Source: Pandoraea commovens
GTDB lineage: Bacteria > Pseudomonadota > Gammaproteobacteria > Burkholderiales > Burkholderiaceae
NCBI RefSeq assembly: GCF_902459615.1
Contig: NZ_CABPSA010000006.1
Span: 62,001 to 126,000 of the forward strand
Length of the DNA: 64,000 bases
Reading direction: 5' to 3'
Position numbers and translations under genes: made by a program. Under the pieces are notes generated by a model. It had not been told where the DNA came from. It was given only the letters and a program-made list of their open reading frames with translations, and made no database searches. This document shows, piece by piece, positions 11,546 to 18,442 of the stretch. Positions within the stretch are counted from its first letter, which is position 1. Each line of letters begins with the position of its first letter.

Positions 11546-13372
11546 ATGCTGACTCTGCTCAACCTTCTTTCCGGCGTGGCGATGCTGATCTGGGGGACGC
11601 ACATTGTGCGTACCGGGGTCCTGCGCGTCTATGGTGCCGACCTGCGACGCATTCTGTCGCACAGCATCTCGAACCGCTTCCTCGCCTTTGCGGCGGGCGT
11701 GCTCGTCACGGGCCTCGTGCAGAGCAGTAACGCGACGGCGCTCATCGTGTCGTCGTTCGGCGCGCAGGGGCTGATCGCGCTGGCGCCCGCCCTGTCGATC
11801 ATGCTGGGGGCCGACGTCGGTACCGCCCTGATGGCGCGGATCCTGACGTTCGATCTGCACTGGCTCTCGCCGCTGCTGATCTTCTTCGGCGTCATCTTCT
11901 TCCTCTCACGAAAGCAGACGCGCGCAGGCCAGCTGGGCCGCGTGTCCATCGGCCTCGGGCTGATCATCCTGGCGTTGCAACTGATCGTGGGCGCGACCAC
12001 GCCCATGACCGAAGCCGCCGGGGTGAAGGTGCTGTTCGGCTCGCTGACGGGCGACGTCATGCTCGACACGCTGATCGGCGCGCTCTTCGCGATGGTGTCG
12101 TATTCGAGCCTCGCCGCCGTGCTGCTGACGGCGACGCTGGCGTCTTCCGGTGTCATCTCGCTCAAAGTGGCGCTGTGTCTCGTGATCGGCGCGAACCTCG
12201 GCAGCGGCATGCTGGCGATGCTGACGTCGGCCGGTCAGAACGCGGCGGGGCGTCGTGTGGTGTTCGGCAGCCTCATCTTCAAGCTGATCGGCTGCCTGAT
12301 CGTGCTGCCGTTCGTCGACTATGCGCCGATGCTGGTGAGCTGGCTCTCGGACGCCCCTGCGCAAGCCGTCGTCAACTTCCACGTGCTGTACAACCTCGTT
12401 CGCTGCCTTGTCTGCCTCGCGTTCACCGAGCCGATGGCGCGTTTGTGCGTGCGTCTGTTGGCCGAAAAGCCGGAAGCCGATGGTGTTACGCGTGCCCGAC
12501 ATCTCGACGAGAGCGCGCTGGAAATGCCTTCGGTAGCGCTGGCGAATGCCACGCGTGAAACGTTGCGCATGGGCGACCTCATCGAGCAGATGCTCAACGG
12601 GTTGCTTTACGTCATCAAGAGTAATGACGTGGCGCGCGCCCGAGAAACGCGCCGTCTGGACGACGATGTCGACCATCTTTACACCGCCGTGAAGATGTAC
12701 CTGACGCGCGTGTCGCGCGAAAACCTCAGCGAGCAGGACAGCCGCCGCTGGACGGACATCATCTCGCTCACTATCAATCTCGAGCATGCGGGCGACATCA
12801 TCGAGCGCATGGTGGTGGAGGTCGAGGAGAAGAAGATATCGCACAAGCTGTCGTTCTCGGAGGCGGGGTTGCAGGAGATTTGCGACATGCACGCGCGGCT
12901 GGTGACGAACCTGCAACTCGGCCTGTCGGTGTTTCTGAATACGGATTTACGCAGCGCGCAGCGGTTGATGGCTGAGAAGGAGAGCTTCCGCGATCTGGAG
13001 CGCGCGTATTCGTACACGCACCTGAATCGTCTGGCGGGCCAGTCGGTGCAGAGTATCGAGACGTCTTCGCTGCACCTGGATATCATCAGCGACATGAAGC
13101 GTCTGAATTCGCTGTTCTGTTCGACGGCGTATCCGGTACTCGACGACGCGGGCGCGCTGCGCAAGAGCCGCATGCGCGACAAGCCGAAGGAAGCCAAGGA
13201 CGGCAAGGACAACAAGGATATGAAGACGCCGAAGGAAACGAAGGCGTCGAAACTGGCGGCGTTTGCCGATGTCGCGACGGCCGCTGCCGGGGCTGCCCCC
13301 GATTCTCGCGATGACAACGAGAGTTCTCACGATGGCCCTGAGCCTGCCGGACATCCGCACCCTGTTCGATAA
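11546..13372 (+). CDS. Na/Pi-cotransporter family protein with PhoU-like C-terminus
   Basis: 608 residues. The first 320 or so form an NptA-type membrane domain with the paired signature LVQSSNATALI and VSYSSLAAVLL. From about 340 a helical PhoU-like domain follows, then a lysine-rich tail (DKPKEAKDGKDNKD...). The family imports phosphate, or in bacteria may export or control it. Its place next to the phosphonate genes, whose product is phosphate, fits a phosphate-balance role, but that link is inference. The 3' end overlaps the next gene by 41 bases, so the two are co-transcribed. Confidence 0.88.
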   Translation: MLTLLNLLSGVAMLIWGTHIVRTGVLRVYGADLRRILSHSISNRFLAFAAGVLVTGLVQSSNATALIVSSFGAQGLIALAPALSIMLGADVGTALMARILTFDLHWLSPLLIFFGVIFFLSRKQTRAGQLGRVSIGLGLIILALQLIVGATTPMTEAAGVKVLFGSLTGDVMLDTLIGALFAMVSYSSLAAVLLTATLASSGVISLKVALCLVIGANLGSGMLAMLTSAGQNAAGRRVVFGSLIFKLIGCLIVLPFVDYAPMLVSWLSDAPAQAVVNFHVLYNLVRCLVCLAFTEPMARLCVRLLAEKPEADGVTRARHLDESALEMPSVALANATRETLRMGDLIEQMLNGLLYVIKSNDVARARETRRLDDDVDHLYTAVKMYLTRVSRENLSEQDSRRWTDIISLTINLEHAGDIIERMVVEVEEKKISHKLSFSEAGLQEICDMHARLVTNLQLGLSVFLNTDLRSAQRLMAEKESFRDLERAYSYTHLNRLAGQSVQSIETSSLHLDIISDMKRLNSLFCSTAYPVLDDAGALRKSRMRDKPKEAKDGKDNKDMKTPKETKASKLAAFADVATAAAGAAPDSRDDNESSHDGPEPAGHPHPVR

Positions 13373-13880
13373 ATTCGGTTCGATCGCTTACAGCGGCGAA
13401 CCCGTCACCCAACTGGAGCACGCGCTGCAAAGCGGCGCGCTCGCCGAAAGCGAGGGCGCCGACGAGGCGCTCGTCGCCGCCAGTTTCCTTCACGATCTCG
13501 GCCATCTGCTCAATCTTCAGGGCGAAACGCCCACCGAGCGCGGCATCGACGATCTGCATCAATACTTCGCACTGCCGTTCCTCAGGCCGCTCTTCAGCGA
13601 CGCGGTCCTCGATCCGATTCGTCTGCATGTGGACGCCAAGCGTTGCCTTTGCGCCGTCGATCCCGAGTACTACGGCAAGCTGTCGGTGGATTCGGTGCGC
13701 AGTCTCGCGCTGCAAGGTGGCGTGTTCGGCGATGACGAAGCGAAGGCGTTTCTTGCACGCGAGCATGCCGAGGCGGCGCTTCGCCTGCGTCGCTGGGACG
13801 ACCGCGCGAAGATCGCCGGTATGCAGACGCCGCCGCTCGATCACTACATGAAGGTGCTGGAGCGCGTGACGATTCAGTGA
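13332..13880 (+). CDS. PhnZ-like HD-domain diiron oxygenase, phosphonate-associated
   Basis: 182 residues from the ATG at 13332; an ATG at 13311 in the same frame is also possible, neither with a strong ribosome site. The order Y20, E23, H30, H54-D55, H58, H76, H99, K103 follows the substrate and diiron-site pattern of PhnZ, which cleaves the C-P bond of a hydroxylated aminoethylphosphonate. The motif AYSGEPVTQLEHALQ is diagnostic for this subgroup rather than ordinary HD phosphohydrolases. It overlaps the transporter gene by 41 bases. The usual partner, an Fe/2-oxoglutarate hydroxylase, is not adjacent. Confidence 0.8.
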   Translation: MALSLPDIRTLFDKFGSIAYSGEPVTQLEHALQSGALAESEGADEALVAASFLHDLGHLLNLQGETPTERGIDDLHQYFALPFLRPLFSDAVLDPIRLHVDAKRCLCAVDPEYYGKLSVDSVRSLALQGGVFGDDEAKAFLAREHAEAALRLRRWDDRAKIAGMQTPPLDHYMKVLERVTIQ

Positions 13881-13899
13881 CGTGAGTGAAAAGAAGTAA

Positions 13900-13933
13900 G
13901 GCCGCGCCGGGAAGAATCCGGCGCGGCCTTTTT
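13900..13933 (+). terminator. Rho-independent terminator
   Basis: GGCCGCGCCGG and CCGGCGCGGCC make a perfect 11-bp stem with a GAAGAAT loop, followed by TTTTT. It lies 19 bases after the PhnZ-like gene and ends that operon; it also faces the end of the convergent membrane-protein gene. Confidence 0.9.
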
Positions 13934-13954
13934 GCTTTTGACGTCAGATGCGAT

Positions 13955-14956
13955 TCAGTGCGGCAACTTCGCGCGCCATGCCGACGGCAGCAGGCGAAGC
14001 ACGACCCGACGCGACGGTTGCCAGAACACCGAGAGCAACAGCAGCACGCCGCCGACGATCACCGCCGTGGCTGGCAGCGACATGCTGGAGTGCGTGTAGA
14101 GTTCGTCGCCGTTCGCGGCGGGCGTCATGAACATCCGCAAGATTGCGCTCATGACGTATAGCAGCGACGACAGCATCAGCGCGCGACGGTCGATGGCGAG
14201 CGACACGGCAGTGAGCAGCACGAATACGGCGATGACCGCGCCGGGGTGATTCGGTGCGAGCATCCAGAAGATCGGATGCGTGACCATGCAGGCGGCGAGC
14301 AGGTGCAGCCAGAAGGCCACATCGGAGCGGATGCTCGTGCGTTGCGGATCCTGTGCATCCCATCGCAGTGCCCAGATGAAAATCGCCAACCCGACGACGA
14401 CGTTCGCCACCAGCAGCCAGCCATTGTTCTCGGTCAGTACCAGCACATGCGCCCACACTACTGCGACAACGCCCGCCACGCCCATGGCAATCACAGCGGG
14501 TACGCGGAAGCGCCACCAAAAGAGGGTGGCACCGAGCGCCGTGCAGACGCAGGTGGCGACGAGCGTCCACCAGCTCATCGAGGCACGCACGCTTTCTCCT
14601 CCCTGATGCAGCAGTGACGCGTTCCCGAAACCGAGCATTGCTGCGGTGCTAACGAAGCTGAACGAGAAGCAGAGTGCGGGCAGCGCCATACGGCGACGCC
14701 GCACGAAGATCTCCGAGAGTCCCCACGTGATGGCGGCGGCGATCAGCATCTGCAGCCACGAGGGCAGCGATGCCGTGAGCCACACCGTGCCGAACGAAAG
14801 CAGCCACGACGCGACGACGACGAAGATGTCGTTAAAGCTCGTGACCAGCCGCAGCGGTTCGTCATCGATACGCTGCTGAGTCAGCGGTGCAGACGGAGGA
14901 GCGAAGGGGGCATCGGAAGGCGCGCGTGTCGGTGTCTGGAGATCGGGTGTCGTCAT
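13955..14956 (-). CDS. Unrecognised multi-pass membrane protein
   Basis: 333 residues. A 35-residue Pro/Thr-rich N-terminus is followed by about nine to ten hydrophobic segments (for example FNDIFVVVASWLLSFGTVW, VPAVIAMGVAGVVAVVWAHV and SLPATAVIVGGVLLLLSVFW) and a basic C-terminus. I do not recognise the family; the pattern resembles inner-membrane proteins of unknown function with a DUF4401-like layout, but that is not established. It is a single gene, convergent with the PhnZ-like gene and preceded by a perfect 20-bp palindrome 39 bases upstream of its ATG, so it is probably tightly regulated. Confidence 0.75.
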   Translation of the reverse strand: MTTPDLQTPTRAPSDAPFAPPSAPLTQQRIDDEPLRLVTSFNDIFVVVASWLLSFGTVWLTASLPSWLQMLIAAAITWGLSEIFVRRRRMALPALCFSFSFVSTAAMLGFGNASLLHQGGESVRASMSWWTLVATCVCTALGATLFWWRFRVPAVIAMGVAGVVAVVWAHVLVLTENNGWLLVANVVVGLAIFIWALRWDAQDPQRTSIRSDVAFWLHLLAACMVTHPIFWMLAPNHPGAVIAVFVLLTAVSLAIDRRALMLSSLLYVMSAILRMFMTPAANGDELYTHSSMSLPATAVIVGGVLLLLSVFWQPSRRVVLRLLPSAWRAKLPH

Positions 14957-14994
14957 GTTTCGATGAACTTTGGGATTCGTAGAGCGAAGTGTAC

Positions 14995-15014
14995 CGGTCT
15001 GATCGATCAGACCG
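14995..15014. promoter_or_regulatory. Perfect 20-bp palindrome upstream of the membrane protein gene
   Basis: CGGTCTGATC followed by its exact complement, with no spacer. It lies 39 bases upstream of the leftward ATG at 14956 and about 220 bases upstream of the first small paired gene. Dimeric repressor operator is the likely role. The cognate protein is unknown. Confidence 0.6.
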
Positions 15015-15204
15015 CCTCAAATTCCCCGGGGCCGGGCGCAAACGCTTGGAGTTGTTGATGTAAGCGGGCGTGCCGTCGATCGATCCATGATGTGTCTTCC
15101 CATCACCATCTTGCGGAAGGTCCCAAGTTGCGTTGTCGGGAGACGTCAACCCGAAGGTGACCGTCCGAATCGCAAAGGTTTGCGTTCGATAGGTGACACG
15201 ATGA

Positions 15205-15230
15205 AATCTCCCCCCCACCCGACGGAGATT
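15205..15230 (+). promoter_or_regulatory. Leader hairpin masking the Shine-Dalgarno, copy 1
   Basis: AATCTCC (15205-15211) is complementary to GGAGATT (15224-15230), with a 12-base loop. GGAG within the 3' arm is the ribosome binding site for the ATG at 15235, seven bases away. Pairing would hide it. Copy 2 has the same arms with a different loop. Confidence 0.6.
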
Positions 15231-15234
15231 CGTC

Positions 15235-15687
15235 ATGAACGTGAGTGCGCAAACGGTCGCTCAACAAATCACAACGTCCGAGATCCAGCAGGCCGGGACA
15301 ACATCGCCACCTGCGGAAGGTTTCAATGCTGACTTGGAAGGAACGCGAAATGTGGCTTGGTTTGAAGATGGCGCGGCGACGACGGGTGCTCAGGTCGACG
15401 GCGCCACCGGGCTGTTGGCACCTATGTCGTGCGGTCTCGCGTCCGGAGGCGGAAGCGAGTGCGGGCAGCGGATTGTGGACATGATGAAGGCGGCGGCTGC
15501 CGAGCGCATTGCGATCTGGGAAAAGCTGTTGAGCGATTGCAACAAAAGCGAGCTCGAAACCTTCAAGTCCTACTTTAAAGGCAATCTAATTCCGCAGATG
15601 TTCGATGGTAAGGATTGGCACCTTGCGAGAGCGGCCATTGCTAGCGCCGAAATGCGCTTGAGTGTGCAACCGGAATCGTCGACCTGA
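15235..15687 (+). CDS. Unrecognised small protein, copy 1 of a paired family
   Basis: 150 residues. The first 41 are Gln/Thr/Ser-rich (AQQITTSEIQQA, TSPPAEGF) and shared with the next gene. The remainder is a glycine-rich link and a predicted helical C-terminal part with two cysteines close together (MSCGLASGGGSECG) and RIVDMMKAAAAERIAIWEKL. There is no classical signal peptide or membrane segment. A conserved, uncharged, Ser/Thr/Gln-rich N-terminus on divergent bodies resembles type III effector architecture, but no secretion genes are nearby, so function is open. Base composition is lower in GC than the flanks, suggesting acquisition. Confidence 0.7.
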   Translation: MNVSAQTVAQQITTSEIQQAGTTSPPAEGFNADLEGTRNVAWFEDGAATTGAQVDGATGLLAPMSCGLASGGGSECGQRIVDMMKAAAAERIAIWEKLLSDCNKSELETFKSYFKGNLIPQMFDGKDWHLARAAIASAEMRLSVQPESST

Positions 15688-15693
15688 AGCTGA

Positions 15694-15716
15694 AATCTCC
15701 CCCAACGATGGAGATT
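15694..15716 (+). promoter_or_regulatory. Leader hairpin masking the Shine-Dalgarno, copy 2
   Basis: AATCTCC (15694-15700) pairs with GGAGATT (15710-15716) across a 9-base loop. The ATG at 15721 is seven bases after GGAG, the same spacing as copy 1. Keeping the arms while changing the loop points to selection on the stem. Confidence 0.6.
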
Positions 15717-15720
15717 CGTC

Positions 15721-16185
15721 ATGGAAGTGAATACCCAAGCAACCGCTCAGAAAATCACGACGCCGGACATACAGCAGGCGGAGGCAACATCGCCGCCTGC
15801 GGAGGGTTTCGGTGCTGACTTTGAACAAACGCGAAATGTGGCTGAGGCGGAAGGCGGCACGGTAATGGCCGATTCGAAGATCGATCGTTCCGCCGAGCTT
15901 CGCGATGCACTATTGTCCCAGTACGGGAGTTCTGGCGAGACGGGGCAGTCGTCGGGCGTCCTTCGAAGTTCGCGTATGGCGAGCCCCTCGTCAACCGAAG
16001 ATGAGCCGCTCCCAGAGGAAATGGAGAGTGAGATCACTCGAGTATTCGAGGAGTTGTTGGGCGTGCCGAAGTTCGAGCGCGAAGCGGCCTGGCGCGCGAT
16101 GTGTGAAGAGAACACTGACGACGCGGAGATGGTCCGAATATTGGATATCGTGCGGGCGCGCCTGGCCGAACATGAGCTGATATAG
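15721..16185 (+). CDS. Unrecognised small protein, copy 2 of a paired family
   Basis: 154 residues. The N-terminal 41 residues match the preceding gene (AQKITTPDIQQA, TSPPAEGF, TRNVA). After that comes a Ser/Gly-rich disordered stretch (about 60-95) and an acidic helical C-terminal domain (about 95-154, EEMESEITRVFEELLG, ILDIVRARLAEHEL). No enzyme motif, signal peptide or membrane helix is seen. It starts 33 bases after the stop of copy 1, so the two form an operon ending at the hairpin at 16205-16230. Possible secreted effector or toxin-like pair; not established. Confidence 0.7.
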   Translation: MEVNTQATAQKITTPDIQQAEATSPPAEGFGADFEQTRNVAEAEGGTVMADSKIDRSAELRDALLSQYGSSGETGQSSGVLRSSRMASPSSTEDEPLPEEMESEITRVFEELLGVPKFEREAAWRAMCEENTDDAEMVRILDIVRARLAEHELI

Positions 16186-16204
16186 AGGATATGGCGCTCT
16201 CAGA

Positions 16205-16230
16205 CAAATGCCCGCGAAAGCGGGCATTTG
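16205..16230 (+). terminator. Hairpin terminator after the paired small genes
   Basis: CAAATGCCCGC and GCGGGCATTTG form a perfect 11-bp stem closed by a GAAA tetraloop, followed by TACTTTG. The stem is strong and the U tract weak. It may also serve the convergent ridA operon. Confidence 0.75.
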
Positions 16231-16295
16231 TACTTTGATTCACACGAAGTGGTGCACCCCATGCGCCGTCTTGCGAGTCCCGACGCGCATGCGCT

Positions 16296-16694
16296 TCACC
16301 CCGCCAGCGCCGTCGCCTCGATCTCCACCGCAACGCCATGACTCAGCGCTGGCACCGGCACCACACAACGCGCCGGTTTCGCTTCGCCCGCCCACTCGGC
16401 GTAGACCTCGTTGAACGGACCCCAGTCGTCGACGTTCGTAATGTACACGCGCACCTGCACCAGACGGCTGACGCTCGTGCCGCAGGCGGCAAGGATGGCC
16501 GCCACGTTGTCCAGCGCCTGCTTTGCCTGCACGGCGAATGGCGCGCCGACCAGGCGCTCGCCCTCAGGCGTGACCGGCAACTGTCCCGAGACGAACACGA
16601 AGCCGTTCGCGCAAACCCCGTGCGAATAGTGGCCTCGCGGCGGTTGCAATGTCGGTACGTTCACCGATTCGATACCTCGTTCCTGCGTGCTCAT
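16296..16694 (-). CDS. RidA family enamine/imine deaminase
   Basis: 132 residues, normal RidA length, with the family features GFVFVSGQLPVTPEG, the trimer-interface region VQVRVYITN, and the substrate-binding Arg in KPARCVVPVPAL. RidA proteins hydrolyse reactive enamine/imine intermediates released by PLP dehydratases. The ATG at 16694 has GGAGG upstream and overlaps the dehydratase stop by 4 bases, so translation is coupled. This gives a clear functional pairing: the dehydratase makes the 2-amino-acrylate-type intermediate and this protein clears it. Longer upstream frames are antisense to the dehydratase. Confidence 0.93.
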   Translation of the reverse strand: MSTQERGIESVNVPTLQPPRGHYSHGVCANGFVFVSGQLPVTPEGERLVGAPFAVQAKQALDNVAAILAACGTSVSRLVQVRVYITNVDDWGPFNEVYAEWAGEAKPARCVVPVPALSHGVAVEIEATALAG

Positions 16695-17671
16695 ACGGCC
16701 TCCCCGAGCGTAAGTTTTGCAAAGCGTGCGAGATCGACGTTGCCGCCAGACAGGATGACGCCCACGCGTTTGCCGCGAACGTCGACCTTGCCCTGCATCG
16801 CGGCAGCGGCCGCGAGACAACCCGTCGGCTCGACCACAATCTTCATGCGGCTCGCGAAGAACTTCATCGTCTGCACGAGTTCGTCGTCGGTCACGGTCAG
16901 GATGTCGTCCACCAGCGAGCGAATCACCGGGAACGTGTACTGACCGAGGTGCTGCGTCTGTGCGCCGTCGGCGATGGTGCGGGGCGTCTCGATTTGAACG
17001 ATCTCGCCCGTGCGCAAGCTCTGCTGCCCGTCGTTCCCGGCCTCCGGCTCCACGCCGTAGATCTCGATATTCGGATTGAGCGCGCGCGCCGCGACGGCGC
17101 TGCCCGAGAGCAAACCGCCACCGCCCAGACACACCAGCAGCATGTCGAGTTCGCCGGCGTCTTCAATGAGTTCCTTGACGGCTGTGCCCTGACCGGCCAT
17201 CACGTGCGGATGGTCGTACGGCGGGATCAGCGTCATGCCGCGTTCCTCGGCGAGACGCTTCGACAGCGCTTCGCGATCTTCCTTGTAGCGATCGAACAGG
17301 ATCACTTCCGCACCGTACCCACGCGTGGCGTCGATCTTCATTTGCGGGGCGTCCTGCGGCATCAGGATGACGGCGGGCACGCCCAACTCGCGGGCCGACA
17401 ATGCGATGGCCTGTGCGTGGTTGCCCGACGAGAACGCCAGCACGCCGCCGCGCTTCTGCTCGGCCGTGAACTGGGATATCGCGTTGTAAGCGCCGCGAAA
17501 CTTGAACGCGCCCATGCGCTGGAAGTTCTCGGCCTTGAAGAAAAGGCGGGCGCCGGTCATGGCGTCGGCCGTGCGCGACGTGAGCACCGGCGTGCGATGC
17601 GCCGCTTCGCGAATCCGGTCGTGAGCGGCGACGACGTCGCCATACGTAATCGCCAACGTGGGGGTAGTCAT
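16691..17671 (-). CDS. PLP-dependent threonine/hydroxyaspartate dehydratase
   Basis: 326 residues of the serine/threonine dehydratase fold without an ACT regulatory domain. The Schiff-base lysine is K57 (AFKFRGAYN), the SSGNHAQA loop at 81-88 holds the substrate carboxylate, and the phosphate loop is CLGGGGLLSG. Length and motifs fit the catabolic class that includes threo-3-hydroxyaspartate ammonia-lyase and serine racemase-like enzymes; the exact substrate cannot be told from sequence. It overlaps both neighbours by 4 bases in a regulator-dehydratase-RidA operon. Confidence 0.88.
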   Translation of the reverse strand: MTTPTLAITYGDVVAAHDRIREAAHRTPVLTSRTADAMTGARLFFKAENFQRMGAFKFRGAYNAISQFTAEQKRGGVLAFSSGNHAQAIALSARELGVPAVILMPQDAPQMKIDATRGYGAEVILFDRYKEDREALSKRLAEERGMTLIPPYDHPHVMAGQGTAVKELIEDAGELDMLLVCLGGGGLLSGSAVAARALNPNIEIYGVEPEAGNDGQQSLRTGEIVQIETPRTIADGAQTQHLGQYTFPVIRSLVDDILTVTDDELVQTMKFFASRMKIVVEPTGCLAAAAAMQGKVDVRGKRVGVILSGGNVDLARFAKLTLGEAV

Positions 17672-18342
17672 GAGGAACCTTTCGGATCGGAGAGATAGGT
17701 GTAGACGGTCGAACGGGCGACGCCGAGCGTGCGCGCCACTTCGGCATGCGCGTGACGCAGGTCCAGCAGGCCACGCGCCTCGATGAGACGGATCGCTTCG
17801 CGGCGTTGCGCGAGCGTCAGGCCTTGCGGGGTGGTGTTGCGCTGCGCCGCGAAGTCGGCGATGAGCGGGCGGATGTCGTCGAGGCGTCGGCTGGCCAGCG
17901 TCTCGCTGACGGTGGCGGGTGCCTGATTGGGCACGCTCACCAGTTGCTGAATGCTCGCTGCCGCTGCCGCCAACATCGAAATGTCCATATTCAGACAGAT
18001 GGCGGCGACGTACTCGCCCTCGCTGTTCTTCAGCCCGATGGACGTGCTCTTGGCCGGACGCCCATCCGGAAACCGGTTGGCGTAGTTCGCGATGACCTCG
18101 GGAAACGCCGGGTCGGCGATACGTGCAAGTCCCATCTCCGTGACGGCGTCGCCTGGCTCGCGACCTGACAGATTGTTGGCGATGGCCACGATGGCATGGT
18201 CGGGATCGGTCAGGTCGTGCAGCACCACTTCCACGAGCGGTGCGAAGGTCTGACCGAGCGCTTCGACGATCTTGCGTCCCTCACGCAATAGCAGCGTGTT
18301 CTCGTCGAGCTTGCCCGTAGCAGGAGATTTGGTGGATTTCAT
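17668..18342 (-). CDS. YheO/DhaR-like PAS plus helix-turn-helix regulator
   Basis: 224 residues: a PAS-like YheO domain (about 20-130, with VVLHDLTDPDHAIVAIAN and STSIGLKNSEGEYVAAICLNMD) and a C-terminal HTH_22 domain (about 150-215, ARTLGVARSTVYTYLSD). It probably senses a small amino acid or its product and controls the dehydratase-RidA operon that it heads. The ATG at 18342 has no Shine-Dalgarno. A near-consensus promoter places the transcript start at or next to the ATG, so it may be leaderless. Confidence 0.88.
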   Translation of the reverse strand: MKSTKSPATGKLDENTLLLREGRKIVEALGQTFAPLVEVVLHDLTDPDHAIVAIANNLSGREPGDAVTEMGLARIADPAFPEVIANYANRFPDGRPAKSTSIGLKNSEGEYVAAICLNMDISMLAAAAASIQQLVSVPNQAPATVSETLASRRLDDIRPLIADFAAQRNTTPQGLTLAQRREAIRLIEARGLLDLRHAHAEVARTLGVARSTVYTYLSDPKGSS

Positions 18343-18343
18343 G

Positions 18344-18380
18344 ATTTGACATTATGTCACTGGGTGACGAAATGTCAAAT
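18344..18380 (-). promoter_or_regulatory. Promoter inside an operator dyad, leaderless start
   Basis: On the minus strand TTGACA (18373-18378), 16 bases, then CATAAT (18351-18356). The -10 ends 8 bases before the ATG. The elements lie in the arms ATTTGACATT (18344-18353) and AATGTCAAAT (18371-18380), and an inner GTCAC/GTGAC pair strengthens the dyad. Autorepression by the regulator itself is likely. Confidence 0.65.
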
Positions 18381-18387
18381 TCACATC

Positions 18388-18423
18388 AAAAAACACGCCC
18401 GGTGCCGGTGGGCAGCGGGCGTG
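18388..18423 (-). terminator. Rho-independent terminator of the AI-2E transporter gene
   Basis: On the minus strand CACGCCCG and CGGGCGTG pair, then TTTTTT follows. It lies 20 bases after the stop codon. Confidence 0.85.
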
Positions 18424-18442
18424 GCTGTGTACAGTCAGGCGC

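Larger units (their letters stand above)
15205..15843 (+). repeat. Diverged tandem duplication of a leader plus 5' coding module
   Basis: Copy 1 spans about 15205-15357 and copy 2 about 15694-15843. Both contain AATCTCC, a C-rich loop, GGAGATTCGTC, an ATG and about 41 codons with 28 identical amino acids. After that point the two genes no longer align. The duplication therefore carries the untranslated hairpin and the N-terminal module together. Confidence 0.75.

Noticed and set aside
14862-15236. 124-codon minus-strand frame between the membrane protein gene and small gene 1
   Set aside because: One stretch looks protein-like, but the frame covers the palindrome and leader hairpin, has no ribosome site, and overlaps the membrane protein gene out of frame. 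A degraded gene fragment is possible but not supportable.
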